Origin: Verrucomicrobiota bacterium
GTDB lineage: Bacteria > Verrucomicrobiota > Verrucomicrobiia > Limisphaerales > UBA9464
Assembly (NCBI GenBank): GCA_017309115.1
Contig: JAFLEF010000002.1
Span: 186,001 to 250,000, forward strand
Direction: 5' to 3'
DNA length: 64,000 bases
The position numbers and the translations under genes were made by a program. This document shows, in pieces, positions 53,318 to 62,145 of this stretch (its first letter is position 1; each line of letters starts with the position of its first letter). Under the pieces are notes generated by a model. It was not told the DNA's origin and did not search any database. It was given only the letters and a program-made list of their open reading frames with translations.

Positions 53318-54055
53318 TCAGGGCAAGTCGACATCCTGGAGGCAGCGGTAAAGAACGACCGCAGACGTGATGAGGGCGACCAAGCCCCCGGGAACGCCGA
53401 AGACGCCGTAGGGGAGCAGGCACGCGAGGGCGACGAGCAACACGCTCCACAAGGGATCGAGGAAGAGCTTCAACGGGAACTTCTCGGGAAGCGGTGGAAC
53501 GAACATCGCCGCGACGCCGCTCCCGACGGTGTCGATGGCGACGCCCAGGGCGTGCAACGGAAGCTGGCCGGACTCGCGTCCGCCGAAGAGGTGGGCGAGG
53601 GCGGCCTCGGTGATGCCCGTGCCGAGGCCCATTCCCATGCCGATGCAAATGCGGGTCCGGCAGTTCAAGGCCGGATTTTCGGAGCTGCGCCGGAGCTGCG
53701 TGATACCGAGAACGAGGATGGGCCAGAGGCCGCATCCCATCGCGAGGAAAGTCGGGACATGCCCAACCCGAGGATCCGCGAGTGATGGTCGAAGCCGTTC
53801 GACCAGACCGAGCCGCACGATCAACCAATCGGTCAGCGGGATGCAGGTGCCGACGAAGAACAGCCCGAAGCCAAGCCCGAAGACCAGGCCCCTTCCCCAC
53901 CAGCGGGCTTCCTCGTCCGTCCACCCTCCGGCAAAACGGCGACTCAAGCCGCGGAACACCCACACAGCGACGGCACCCCAGCCCAACACAACGAGCAAGG
54001 CGTCGAAGAACAGGCGCGCGTTGGCCGGGACACTGAATCCAGGATAGAAGCTCAT
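53318..54055 (-). CDS. Polytopic membrane protein, possibly a degenerate PrsW relative
   Basis: The 245-residue protein has about seven hydrophobic segments. GMGLGTGITEAAL near residue 148 resembles the GLGFGLAEA segment of the neighbouring PrsW-like protein, but no EExxK motif or pair of conserved His is seen, so it is probably not an active protease. The ATG overlaps the coupling-protein stop (ATGA), so translation is coupled to it. A duplicated and diverged membrane partner of the protease is a fair guess. Confidence 0.7.
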   Translation of the reverse strand: MSFYPGFSVPANARLFFDALLVVLGWGAVAVWVFRGLSRRFAGGWTDEEARWWGRGLVFGLGFGLFFVGTCIPLTDWLIVRLGLVERLRPSLADPRVGHVPTFLAMGCGLWPILVLGITQLRRSSENPALNCRTRICIGMGMGLGTGITEAALAHLFGGRESGQLPLHALGVAIDTVGSGVAAMFVPPLPEKFPLKLFLDPLWSVLLVALACLLPYGVFGVPGGLVALITSAVVLYRCLQDVDLP

Positions 54056-55725
54056 GGCTGGTCGGGGGTGGAGTCCGGAGTGGAACCGGGGTTGCGGGCT
54101 ATCCGTTCGAGTTCGTCGAGGAACGGGTCCGACGACTCCGGGTTGGCGGGGGGCTCCGGAGCGGGCTGCTTCGTCCGGGGCCTGCTCCGCTTCCGGGCTA
54201 CCGCGGGCAGGAGCTGCCGCACGCGATCCGGCGTGAAATCCAGGAGAGTCTGTTCGGCGGGCAACCGTTCGAGGAAGCGCGGGGTGTTCGGGTCGGGCGG
54301 TCCCAGCTGGGTGATCAGGTGATCGAACTCGAAGGTCATCCGGAACAGACCGATCTGGGCGAGGTCGGCGATCAGGCGGAGCTGACCGCCCGGACCCGGC
54401 GGCGGGATCTGGAGAATCTCCGAGGGGAGGATCAGGGATTCGCGACGACGGGCATGGCTCACAGAGACGGTGCTGGTCCGTCCTCCATTGGCAGAGCTGG
54501 CGTAGGAACTTCCGCGGGTGACGGATTCGACCATGAACTCCACCTGGCCGATGGCCTCCTCAATCCACTTGGCGGTGCTGGCCGAGTCGGTGCGGAGATA
54601 GACGCGATTCCGGAACTGCCCAAGGATCTGGTCGCCATTCTCCCGGCCGTAAACGTCGTGCCAGCCCTCGACGGACTGGATGCCGATGACGAGGTGGACG
54701 CCTTTGGATCGGCCGAGATTGGCGATCTCGGCGAGGTTATCGAGGCGACCGAGGGCGATGGCCTCGTCGGCGAGATACCAGACGTGGCGATTGAAGCTGT
54801 CGGGAAGACTCAGGACCTGCTTGGCGGAAAGGTCGAAGATCAGGCGATGAATGGGCTTGAGCACCTCGGAGTAACGGGGGTGATCCCGCAGCACGAGGAC
54901 CTGACCGGGCTTCTGGACCCAGTCAGTGATGGAGAAGAAACCCTTCGACCTCTCCCAAAGGGCGGCGATGGGCTCGAAGGGGCCCAGGTAGCTGGTCAAG
55001 GACGCGAGCAGATTGGCGAGCGTGCGCTCGTCTCCCTTGCTGTTCTCCCAGAGCAGGGCGGATTCGGGTCGGAGTGAAAGGAGCGCCTCGATGCGGCGGG
55101 GATCCCGCATGACGCGAAGGAAGTTGGCGAACGTGCATTCCTCCGGGCGCTCCTGCCGGAGCACATCCAGCACCGCGGTCACTACGTTGCGGCAGGCCGC
55201 GGTCCAGAACGCATCCTTGTCACCGCGGCGCTCCGGGATCACGCAGGCGGCGACCTGCCGGCAATCGGCCGTGGAACGGAGGTCACGGATCATTTCCCAG
55301 GCGAGGCTGCGTTCATCGAAGGGATCGACGAGCTTCGGCTGGACGCCCCGGGCGACGTACCGGGCCATCGCTTCGCCCTTGTTGTCGATTTCAAGGATCC
55401 GGATGTCGGTGTTGGGCTGTAACGTCGAGCAGAGGCCGACGCGCAGGATGTCGAACTGAATGCTCTTGCCCGATCCGCTGCTGCCGACGGCGAGGAAGTG
55501 GCCGACAGTCTTGCGCATCGGGAATGGGAGTCCGGCCCAGTAGTAGAAAGGCCCATCCGGGAGACGGATGAGTGGCTCTTCGACCTTCTCCAGCAAACGA
55601 TGGATCTGGTACCAGCGCTTGGGCGGGGCGAAGGTCGGCTTGTCGATGTAGGCGGCGTGGTTATTGATGATCTCGCGGTCGGACGGCCAGCGCCGTCCCC
55701 GGAGGTGGTAGAGTTTCTCGCTCAT
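54052..55725 (-). CDS. TraD/TraG-like type IV coupling protein
   Basis: The 557-residue P-loop ATPase has Walker A AVGSSGSGKSIQF near residue 80 and Walker B LADEAIAL near 318, with the IQSVEGW motif after it as in TraD/TrwB-type proteins. The usual N-terminal membrane segments are missing or weak. Coupling proteins bring the relaxase-DNA complex to the secretion channel. It sits 114 bases after the relaxase gene, in the same direction. No channel genes are seen in the window, so transfer would need a helper element. Confidence 0.88.
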   Translation of the reverse strand: MSEKLYHLRGRRWPSDREIINNHAAYIDKPTFAPPKRWYQIHRLLEKVEEPLIRLPDGPFYYWAGLPFPMRKTVGHFLAVGSSGSGKSIQFDILRVGLCSTLQPNTDIRILEIDNKGEAMARYVARGVQPKLVDPFDERSLAWEMIRDLRSTADCRQVAACVIPERRGDKDAFWTAACRNVVTAVLDVLRQERPEECTFANFLRVMRDPRRIEALLSLRPESALLWENSKGDERTLANLLASLTSYLGPFEPIAALWERSKGFFSITDWVQKPGQVLVLRDHPRYSEVLKPIHRLIFDLSAKQVLSLPDSFNRHVWYLADEAIALGRLDNLAEIANLGRSKGVHLVIGIQSVEGWHDVYGRENGDQILGQFRNRVYLRTDSASTAKWIEEAIGQVEFMVESVTRGSSYASSANGGRTSTVSVSHARRRESLILPSEILQIPPPGPGGQLRLIADLAQIGLFRMTFEFDHLITQLGPPDPNTPRFLERLPAEQTLLDFTPDRVRQLLPAVARKRSRPRTKQPAPEPPANPESSDPFLDELERIARNPGSTPDSTPDQP

Positions 55726-55839
55726 GGCCCCGTCAGAATGGGCGAGTGCTGTGAGGCGCGACTCCAGGTAGTTCCGGTCTTTGGGTGGCTTAAGCAGGTT
55801 TCCGTCCCGCCATGGGGACGCGAGGCCGCGTGCTGGCCC

Positions 55840-58464
55840 CTAGATGGATGGGGAGAGGTTCACCGCGCGTTCCTTCGTCACCGCCATCTCGCGCGTGACG
55901 CGACGTTCCATGCTCTTCACCACGTCTCGGAAGTCGTCACCAGCCTGTTCCTGCGTGAGGTAGAACTGCGTCTGGTGCCTCGCGCGCGACGCCTGCACAT
56001 AGGTCATCTCGCGCGACTGCATGGTGTCGGACCAGAGGACAAAGGCGTGATCCACCGTGGCTCCTTGGGCCTTGTGCACCGTCATGCAGTAGGCCAGTTC
56101 GAGGTTCCGATACTGGCCGATCGGCACGAAGACGTGGCGGTCCTCGACCCGGATGGTGGCGACCCGCGAAAAGGGGTTGAACGCGATCAGCGTTCCCACG
56201 GTTCCGTTCTGAACGTTCATCATGCGGTCGTTCCGGGTGAACATGAGCTTGTCGTACCGGCGGAACCATCGGCCGTCCTTGGTGAAGTAGGGCAGTTCCA
56301 GTTCGCCGTTCTTCGCGCGCATGGCCTGGGCCCGGGCATTGAGGTCGTCAACCTCCTCCCGGGTTGCGGCGAGCATGAGCCGCTGGCCCTTGGCCTTGTG
56401 CCAGTCCGCCACCAGGGCGTCGCGGGCCGCATCGGTGTTCTCGTGCACGCGGATCATCTTGTCGCGACGCAGGAGATCGAGCGCCTTGGACACGCTGCCG
56501 TCGGCGAGTTCCTCGACCACCAACTTCAGCAGGCCGTTCTTCTGCCGACGGATGTCCCGCAGCTCGGACCGGCCGAGGCGGCGACCGATCTCGGCAAACG
56601 GGGCGCAACCCTGGATGGGGGGAAGCTGCTTCTCGTCGCCCACCAACACCAGCCGCGCCCCGGCTTCCCGCACGGCCTTCACGACGGCGGACAACCGGAG
56701 CGTGTCGAGCATGCTGGCCTCGTCCACGATAAGGATAGACTTGTCGTTGAGGCGCCGGACGGCGCTTTCGTCCTTGGCCCACTGGTAGAGAAGGCGGTCC
56801 ACGGTGTGGCTGGAAATACCGGAGGCATCGGCAAGTCCCCGAGCGGCCTGACCAGAGTAGGCGGCACCGAGAACATTGAAGCCGGAGGCTTCCCACGTCT
56901 TCCGTGCCGCCGATAGGAGTGTGGACTTGCCGGTGCCGGCCCAGCCCTGAAGCACCTTCACTTCGCCCGCCGTGCCAACGATGTGCAGCAGGGCGGATTG
57001 CTGTTCTTCGCTGAGCTTGGCTGCAAAGGGAGTAATCTTGTAGGTGGGCAAGCGATGAGTCCGGTCGTCGCGCTTCGCCTCGATGGCCGCCAAAAGGCGC
57101 TTCTCCTCCTCAAGCACCCAGCGGGCGGTGTACAGGCGGACGCCGTCGTGGACCCCGAGGTCCACCAGGTTGCGCAGCATCCGATCTCCGCCTCGGATGA
57201 TGCGATCGGTCGGCTGTCCGCCGGTCTGGTGCTGGTGCGCCAGTTTGAGCAGGAACTGCTCGCGGCTAAAGAAGCTGCGCTGCTTGAGCAGTTCGTCCAC
57301 CGTGGCGTTGAGCTGCAACGGCGCCCGGCGCAGGGGTTCCTTTTGGAAGAGCCCCGGCACGAACGAGAGGCCTCGTCCAAGGGTCTTCTCGGCCAGGCTT
57401 TCCCACGCCGTGTAGAGTTCCTGCCGCGGGGTCAGTTCCTTGCCCTTGCGCGTGGCGCGAGTGGCCTGCTCGGCGCTGACGGCGTCGGACTTGCCCATAC
57501 GATCGAGTTCGGCGAGGACCTCCTTGCGACGTTTGGAGAAGGCCTCCATGAGCGCGGCCGGCACGCCCTCGATCTGGAACCAGGTCTTCTCCGTCCGCAG
57601 GGAGAGGCCGAGCCGGGATCGGAGCTCCCGGGCGAGGTTCACCCGGTACAGGGCACCGGCCAGCATTTTCCAGCGGAAGACCTTCTGCGAGACGATGGTT
57701 CCGGTGGTGCCGTCCTCCCGGACGCCGACGTTGAGGAGAACGCAGTGCGAATGGATCTGCGGATCCTGCGCCCGGCTGGTCACATGCAGGTACAGGGCGA
57801 AGGCCAGTTTGGCCGGCACCTGTAGAATGCCACCCGGTCCGCGCCGTGAGAACCCGATCTCCTTCTCGAGGTCCGCCAACGTCTTCTTAACGGCTGCCTC
57901 TTGCGACTGGAGGATGGTCTCCCGCTTCGAGGGGGGCGCGATGGCGAACAGCGCGGAAACGGACTTCGGGGCGCTGAAGGTCAGGTCCCATCCACCCTGG
58001 CGCTCCCGGATCACGATCAGGTCGGGTGCCTTCTTGCCTCCGGGTTGGCCATCCGCCTCCCCGGTTCTCATGTCCTTGGCGGGCACCTTGTCACCAGTTC
58101 GGGTGGGTGCTTTCGCGTCGACAACCCTTTTCCCGACCGCCTTGCCGACCTCCTGGACAGGGGCGTCGACGACGGCAGCGCCCTTGCCGGGGTCCTTCCC
58201 TTGCGCCGGGTTGGAGCCCGGTGGGTTCCGCTCCGGCAGTCGGGTTCCCACGGCGTTGCGAACCAGCTTGCGCTGGCCGTCCGGCGACAACCCTCGGAAC
58301 AGTTGCCGGAGGACCTTGGGTTTGACGGTGCCGGTCAGGCCGAGGGCTTGGGCACCGCTGCCGAACCACTGCCCCGGGGGTTCCCCACCGGCGGTATAGT
58401 AGTCCGCCCGTGCGAGGCTCAGCAGGTAGTCCGGGGTCGAGAGGGGGAGAGAGATGGAGAGCAT
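55840..58464 (-). CDS. MobF-type relaxase-helicase
   Basis: 874 residues from the ATG at 58464, four bases after the upstream stop; a TTG at 58476 is a possible start. The TrwC/TraI relaxase domain shows ARADYYTAG near residue 22, GWDLTFSAPKSVSALFA near 160 and the metal-binding HSH (DPQIHSHC) near 237. A lysine- and proline-rich insertion sits at about 70-150. The C-terminal part is a RecD-like helicase: GWAGTGKSTLL near 505 and IVDEASML near 578. It would nick oriT and unwind the transferred strand. The relaxosome accessory gene lies just upstream, and the coupling protein downstream. Confidence 0.92.
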   Translation of the reverse strand: MLSISLPLSTPDYLLSLARADYYTAGGEPPGQWFGSGAQALGLTGTVKPKVLRQLFRGLSPDGQRKLVRNAVGTRLPERNPPGSNPAQGKDPGKGAAVVDAPVQEVGKAVGKRVVDAKAPTRTGDKVPAKDMRTGEADGQPGGKKAPDLIVIRERQGGWDLTFSAPKSVSALFAIAPPSKRETILQSQEAAVKKTLADLEKEIGFSRRGPGGILQVPAKLAFALYLHVTSRAQDPQIHSHCVLLNVGVREDGTTGTIVSQKVFRWKMLAGALYRVNLARELRSRLGLSLRTEKTWFQIEGVPAALMEAFSKRRKEVLAELDRMGKSDAVSAEQATRATRKGKELTPRQELYTAWESLAEKTLGRGLSFVPGLFQKEPLRRAPLQLNATVDELLKQRSFFSREQFLLKLAHQHQTGGQPTDRIIRGGDRMLRNLVDLGVHDGVRLYTARWVLEEEKRLLAAIEAKRDDRTHRLPTYKITPFAAKLSEEQQSALLHIVGTAGEVKVLQGWAGTGKSTLLSAARKTWEASGFNVLGAAYSGQAARGLADASGISSHTVDRLLYQWAKDESAVRRLNDKSILIVDEASMLDTLRLSAVVKAVREAGARLVLVGDEKQLPPIQGCAPFAEIGRRLGRSELRDIRRQKNGLLKLVVEELADGSVSKALDLLRRDKMIRVHENTDAARDALVADWHKAKGQRLMLAATREEVDDLNARAQAMRAKNGELELPYFTKDGRWFRRYDKLMFTRNDRMMNVQNGTVGTLIAFNPFSRVATIRVEDRHVFVPIGQYRNLELAYCMTVHKAQGATVDHAFVLWSDTMQSREMTYVQASRARHQTQFYLTQEQAGDDFRDVVKSMERRVTREMAVTKERAVNLSPSI

Positions 58465-58468
58465 AGGA

Positions 58469-58762
58469 TCACCCAAGGATGCGGTTCACGAAGTCATCGA
58501 GTTGTTCGGCGGTGAGGGAGGAACGTTGGGCGGCGGCGATGATGGCCTTGAGCGTCTGACGGATGTCCTGACGGAGCCGGACCTGGTCGGACTGGATGGC
58601 CTGGAGGCGGAGATCCACGGCGTCCTGGAGGACCTGGTCGTTGAGGGCCCGGATGACCAAGTCACGGGCATAGGCCCCCATGGACGGAGCCGTCCCGGCC
58701 CGCTGCTTGAGCAGGTCCAGATGTACCGGATCGAGCCGGAAACTGACGACGTTCTTGGCCAT
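58469..58762 (-). CDS. Relaxosome accessory protein (ribbon-helix-helix, MobC/TraM-like role)
   Basis: The 97-residue protein has an N-terminal beta-strand of RHH type (NVVSFRLDPVHLDLLKQRAG), then helices and a long amphipathic C-terminal helix (QSDQVRLRQDIRQTLKAIIAAAQ). It is the first gene of the mob operon, with its stop four bases before the relaxase ATG. Proteins like this bind oriT and help the relaxase nick. The untranscribed, repeat-bearing region directly upstream fits an oriT. Confidence 0.75.
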   Translation of the reverse strand: MAKNVVSFRLDPVHLDLLKQRAGTAPSMGAYARDLVIRALNDQVLQDAVDLRLQAIQSDQVRLRQDIRQTLKAIIAAAQRSSLTAEQLDDFVNRILG

Positions 58763-59245
58763 GGCTGTCTACAGGCTGTTATGATTGGTATTCAACGGGT
58801 TGTGCTTTCCCTGGCTGAAGAAGTGTCTGCACCTCGGGTGCATCGGGTGTGTTCGTCCTCTGGGGGACGTTGGGATCAGCTCCAGACTCTCTGGAATCAG
58901 CACTGCCGCGGGGGTGGATGCGCAGGGGGCCTGAGGTGCGGGCGAAGGCGGGAATGCTGGGTGGCCTGGCTGGCTGGAGAAGCGGTGGTGACTGGGGCGG
59001 CGATGGCGGTCGGATCGGGAAGCGGTCGCTGGATGCGCCGGGCTGAAGGACGGCGAGGCCGGCAAGGCCGCGCCGGTGCGGGGTGAGGGTTCCGAAGCGA
59101 GCCGAGGATCTTGCGCAGGTGGACGGTGTGGTGGTGGGCCAGGCGTCGGCTGTCGGTCGAGTGAAACTGCCGACGGCGGTTGGGCGAGGGATCGGAACCT
59201 TCGCGGCGATTGGTTGGAGTGGGGAGCCGAAGCCGGAGTCAGGGG
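58763..59245. other. Gene-poor region upstream of the mob operon, candidate oriT
   Basis: No convincing gene; the overlapping frames on both strands are Pro- or Gly-rich shadows of high-GC sequence. A perfect small hairpin GCACC-TCG-GGTGC lies at 58829-58841, followed by CATCGGGTG. Promoter and oriT would be expected within a few hundred bases of the accessory gene start. No nick-site consensus was recognised with certainty. Confidence 0.45.
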
Positions 59246-59680
59246 CGTCGAGCGTCTCGGGCATCGCGGGCAAGCGTTGAGGCTGGAAGGCCGGCCGGAG
59301 GGTCCCCGGAAGTGGGTGGCGAACCCCTCTGGAAGCGTCCCTAAAGGGGGCGGTGACCCTGGGCGAACCCCCTCGGAGGGGGAAGTAAAGCCCCAGGCAA
59401 GCCCTCGGGCACCCCTCCCGAGGGGGAGGTTGGGGGCGGAGGCGGGGGGGATGCTCGGCGGGAATGGGGATCCGAAGTCGGCGGAGGGGACTTCGTCGGT
59501 CACGGGCACCCCGGGCAGGAGTTGAGGTCGGAAGACCGATCGGAAGTCCTTCGAGTAGGGGTGGAGAACCCCTCGGATACCCTCTTGCAAGGGGTGGGTG
59601 ACCCCGGGGCAGCCCCCTCGGAGGTGGGGAAGAACCCTGGGGCAAGCCCTCGGGAACCCTGGCCGAAGGGTAACAGGACT
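59246..59680. repeat. Two-copy 245-bp tandem repeat
   Basis: A segment starting near 59246 recurs near 59491 with a constant 245-base offset. Landmarks are GGGCA (59259/59504), GTTGAGG (59276/59521), GGTGACCC (59352/59597) and GCCCTCGGG (59401/59646). Many substitutions but no net insertion or deletion separate the copies over about 190 bases. Each copy contains GC hairpins (for example CCCCCT-CGG-AGGGGG in the first). The period is not a multiple of three. On the minus strand each copy can be read as a similar Pro/Gly-rich peptide ending in LN-x-CP-x-CP, but in different frames. A structured DNA or RNA element is the simpler explanation. Confidence 0.65.
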
Positions 59681-59854
59681 GGGATTGCAGGAACGGGGCA
59701 TGTCCGGGGGGATTGACGGGGACGATCGACGGGGAGGATTTGGGAAATCCTGTATGAAGTGTCACCCCTCAAGCCCCGCCCTCCGCAGGTCGGGGAGAGC
59801 GGGGCTGATGCTCGGGTTCAGAGCGAAGGGCCGCTGGTGTCGTCAGCTGCGGAG

Positions 59855-60460
59855 CTAGGCCGGCGACTGCCGGCGCTGCCAATACTTATTCAGTGCGGCG
59901 GTGGCCCGGCTCAGCCACTCAAAGTCGGTGACCAGTTCGAAGACCAATTGCCGGGCATGGCGCTTGGGTGCATTCCACTCCTCGGCATTGAGGCATTTGA
60001 GATGCCCAAGCCGACGCAATCGAACAATGTCATCGGGGTGGAAGCCGAGGATCCGGGCGACCTGGTCAGTCCCAAGACTTCCTGGAAGCGGTGCGCCCGT
60101 CCGGGCATCCCGAAACAGGGTCGCGATCCACTCGTTGATAATCCAATTGGTGCTGCCAGCAGGACCGGGCTCCATCCTGGGGCGGGCACTCTGGATGGCC
60201 TCCGTGACGGCAGACCGAGCGGCAACCAACTGGTTCTGCGTCGCCTGTTGCCGACTGTGGGCGGTGGCTGTAATCAACCACTTCGGATTGTTGGCCAAGG
60301 CCAGAAGCGCGGCGGTCGAGAAGTAGGCGACTACGTTCCGTCGGCCGGGGTTGAGTCGGGGAAGCAGGCCGTCCTTTTCGAGGCGGCGAATGTGTCCCGG
60401 CGGACAGCCGATGATCTGGGCGGCAGTTTGCGAATCGCAACGGGCTCGGTAGGCATACAT
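59855..60460 (-). CDS. MerR/excisionase-type HTH protein
   Basis: The 201-residue protein has a MerR-like helix-turn-helix at the N-terminus (TAAQIIGCPPGHIRRLEKDG, then LPRLNPGRRNVVAYF). A second segment near 130-160 (TDQVARILGFHPDDIVRLRRLGHLKCL) has the same HTH look, so the protein may have two DNA-binding heads. It lies six bases after a related HTH gene on the same strand. It may be a regulator of the element. Confidence 0.7.
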   Translation of the reverse strand: MYAYRARCDSQTAAQIIGCPPGHIRRLEKDGLLPRLNPGRRNVVAYFSTAALLALANNPKWLITATAHSRQQATQNQLVAARSAVTEAIQSARPRMEPGPAGSTNWIINEWIATLFRDARTGAPLPGSLGTDQVARILGFHPDDIVRLRRLGHLKCLNAEEWNAPKRHARQLVFELVTDFEWLSRATAALNKYWQRRQSPA

Positions 60461-60465
60461 AGGAA

Positions 60466-60930
60466 TCAGGGGTTTGCCTTCTTGCTCTTGCGGTTCTTTT
60501 CGACGGAGCGCTGGATCAGCGCGGTGGTGATCTCAAGGAGTTTTCTCTGATCCTGCTTTACCGCCTGAACGTACGGCAGGGCGAACCGGGATTGGATCCC
60601 ACGGCCGTGAACCAAAGGCTCCAGCACTCCGAGCCCAACCAGGTTGGAGATCTGGGCTTCGGTCAGCCCGAAGAGGGTGCCCGATTGCCAGTTGTTCAAG
60701 ATGGACGGCAGATGCCGCAGGCAGAGAAAGGCTGCCTGCTCAGCCGACGTGCCGACTGGATTTCTGGGATCGATGTCCGGAATCTCCAGGTTTGCAGGGA
60801 CTGGCGTCTTGAATACCGTGCCAGTGCCGGGCTTCAGGGCCAGTCCTGGAATCCCAGGAGTTGGACTTGAACTCATGTTTTGCGCGCATTCCCGCTTGGC
60901 TGCGGCGTTCCTTTTGTCTGTAGTATTCAT
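60466..60930 (-). CDS. HTH-type protein, copy 1 of a duplicated unit
   Basis: The 154-residue protein has a C-terminal domain of about 90 residues (TSAEQAAFLCLRHLPSIL, then WQSGTLFGLTEAQISNLVGLGVLEPL) with an HTH pattern, shared with the gene at 61194-61820. The N-terminal 60 residues are Pro-rich and disordered. The ATG overlaps the stop of a short upstream ORF as ATGA. Confidence 0.65.
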   Translation of the reverse strand: MNTTDKRNAAAKRECAQNMSSSPTPGIPGLALKPGTGTVFKTPVPANLEIPDIDPRNPVGTSAEQAAFLCLRHLPSILNNWQSGTLFGLTEAQISNLVGLGVLEPLVHGRGIQSRFALPYVQAVKQDQRKLLEITTALIQRSVEKNRKSKKANP

Positions 60931-61028
60931 GTGTTGAACTGGCCGTTTGCTGGCCAGCTCAAGACCTTAAGAATTTCGCCCAAGCTTCCGAGAAGAGCTG
61001 CTTCCTTTATCTTCCTCGCAGCTTCCAT
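60927..61028 (-). CDS. Short leader-type ORF, coupled to copy 1
   Basis: 33 codons from the ATG at 61028 (MEAARKIKEAALLGS); a longer frame would run through a terminator hairpin and is rejected. It ends in an ATGA overlap with the HTH gene. Its N-terminal DNA is nearly identical to the segment coding VEAEWKIKEA in the second unit, where it is fused in frame to the HTH protein. The conservation across the duplication suggests that it is translated. Confidence 0.4.
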   Translation of the reverse strand: MEAARKIKEAALLGSLGEILKVLSWPANGQFNT

Positions 61029-61121
61029 GAGCCGAAGGTGGGCGGGTAAAGACGTCAAAGGCGGTCCATCTGTTTGGAGGTGTTTTGGTTTGCCCCGCTT
61101 TCTCAGGCGAGATGTGTCGAC

Positions 61122-61161
61122 AAAAAAAGGCCACCCCCGGGCCATAGGCACTCAGGGGTGG
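61122..61161 (-). terminator. Intrinsic terminator after HTH copy 2
   Basis: On the minus strand CCACCCC (61155-61161) and GGGGTGG (61131-61137) pair with a 17-base loop, followed by CC and seven Ts (61122-61128). It lies 33 bases after the stop of the 61194-61820 gene and separates the two duplicated units. Confidence 0.75.
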
Positions 61162-61193
61162 TTTGTCGTTGAATCCAGATTGGGACTTCGGCG

Positions 61194-61820
61194 TTAAGCT
61201 TTAGCTTTTGCTGCGAGAGCGCGGGCTCTTTTCTCGGCATCCAAGATAATCAACGTGTTGGTGATCTCGAAGAGCTTCTCGTAGTTGTCACGGACAGCCA
61301 TGATGTAGATCAGCGCGAAATAGATCGTGGTGCCATCGCCTTGGTTCAATGGCGTGAGAACCCCTGCTTTTATCAGACTCGACACATTGGCTGTGGTGAG
61401 GCCGAGAAGGGTGGCAGTTTGCCATCGCGAGAGCCGAGCGGGCAGGATCCTCAGACTCAGGAAAGCGATCTGGGCAGCAGTCAGGCCGATTGAACTGTCC
61501 GAATCTGCATCATTCGCTTCGTTTTGCGACAAGCTCAGCGTAGGGTTTGCGGGTTGGAATCGCACTCCCCGGGCTGTGTCCGAATTGCTGTAAGTCGTCA
61601 TGGGACGACTCGGAGAACCTTGGTGAATAGCGGGGGCTTTCTTGGTGCCTTGATTGTTGATGTGGTTCATAGCTGTCACATTTTGCTCGTTGCCCCGGAA
61701 AGATGATGAACCACCGAACGATTCGGCCATCACGGTTGCTTCCTTTATCTTCCACTCAGCTTCCACGCTAAGCTGTTTTGCCAGTGCGATCAGAGGCTGC
61801 GCGAATTCGACGATGCTCAC
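61194..61820 (-). CDS. HTH-type protein, copy 2 of a duplicated unit
   Basis: The 208-codon frame from a GTG at 61820 shares its C-terminal HTH domain with copy 1 (LTAAQIAFLSLRILPARL, then WQTATLLGLTTANVSSLIKAGVLTPL). Later starts are plausible: a GTG at 61766 that matches the leader start of copy 1, an ATG at 61730 after AAAGGAAG, and an ATG at 61667 that matches the HTH start of copy 1. In this copy the leader and the HTH protein are in one frame, whereas in copy 1 they are separate. The middle is Ser/Asn-rich and probably disordered. An intrinsic terminator follows. Confidence 0.65.
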   Translation of the reverse strand: MSIVEFAQPLIALAKQLSVEAEWKIKEATVMAESFGGSSSFRGNEQNVTAMNHINNQGTKKAPAIHQGSPSRPMTTYSNSDTARGVRFQPANPTLSLSQNEANDADSDSSIGLTAAQIAFLSLRILPARLSRWQTATLLGLTTANVSSLIKAGVLTPLNQGDGTTIYFALIYIMAVRDNYEKLFEITNTLIILDAEKRARALAAKAKA

Positions 61821-62103
61821 CGTGCGCCGCGCTTGCGGGAGGACTCAGGGGAAGAATAGGCGATCTCCCGCCACCGACTCCCGTCACGCGAGAATTGCCT
61901 GCCTTCAGGTTGCGGCGAAATCGGCTCCCCAATTCGTCGGTCGAGTCCACTAAATCGGAAGGCGATCGAGAGCGGACTCCTGCGATGGGTTAGCCAGCTT
62001 TAAGTCTCCGTTTCAGGAGTTCGGTAACGGTGGGAAATCTAAAACCCACTATAAAGGCATTAAGACCGCAACCTTCAGGGTTCGTAACCGGCGAGGAATT
62101 TTC
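61821..62103. other. Divergent intergenic region
   Basis: About 280 bases between the minus-strand HTH gene and the plus-strand membrane-protein gene. No gene is supported. It must hold the promoters in both directions; I see no clear operator. The second half is AT-richer than its flanks. Confidence 0.4.
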
Positions 62104-62145
62104 ATGCTCGGCCCGTGCAAAATCGACATCAGCTACCAAGCCTAG
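62104..62145 (+). other. Possible 13-codon leader ORF
   Basis: An ATG at 62104 follows GAGGA at a good distance and opens a 13-codon frame that ends with TAG at 62143-62145, overlapping the start of the membrane-protein gene in another frame. It has the better ribosome-binding site of the two, so the membrane protein may be translated by coupling from it. The alternative is an error in start choice. Confidence 0.3.

Noticed and set aside
59246..59680. CRISPR array
   Set aside because: There are only two long diverged copies, no short identical repeats with unique spacers, and no cas genes.
58769..59765. Two long overlapping minus-strand Pro-rich frames and plus-strand Gly/Arg-rich frames
   Set aside because: They overlap each other in several frames, lack ribosome-binding sites and coincide with the tandem repeat; composition explains them.
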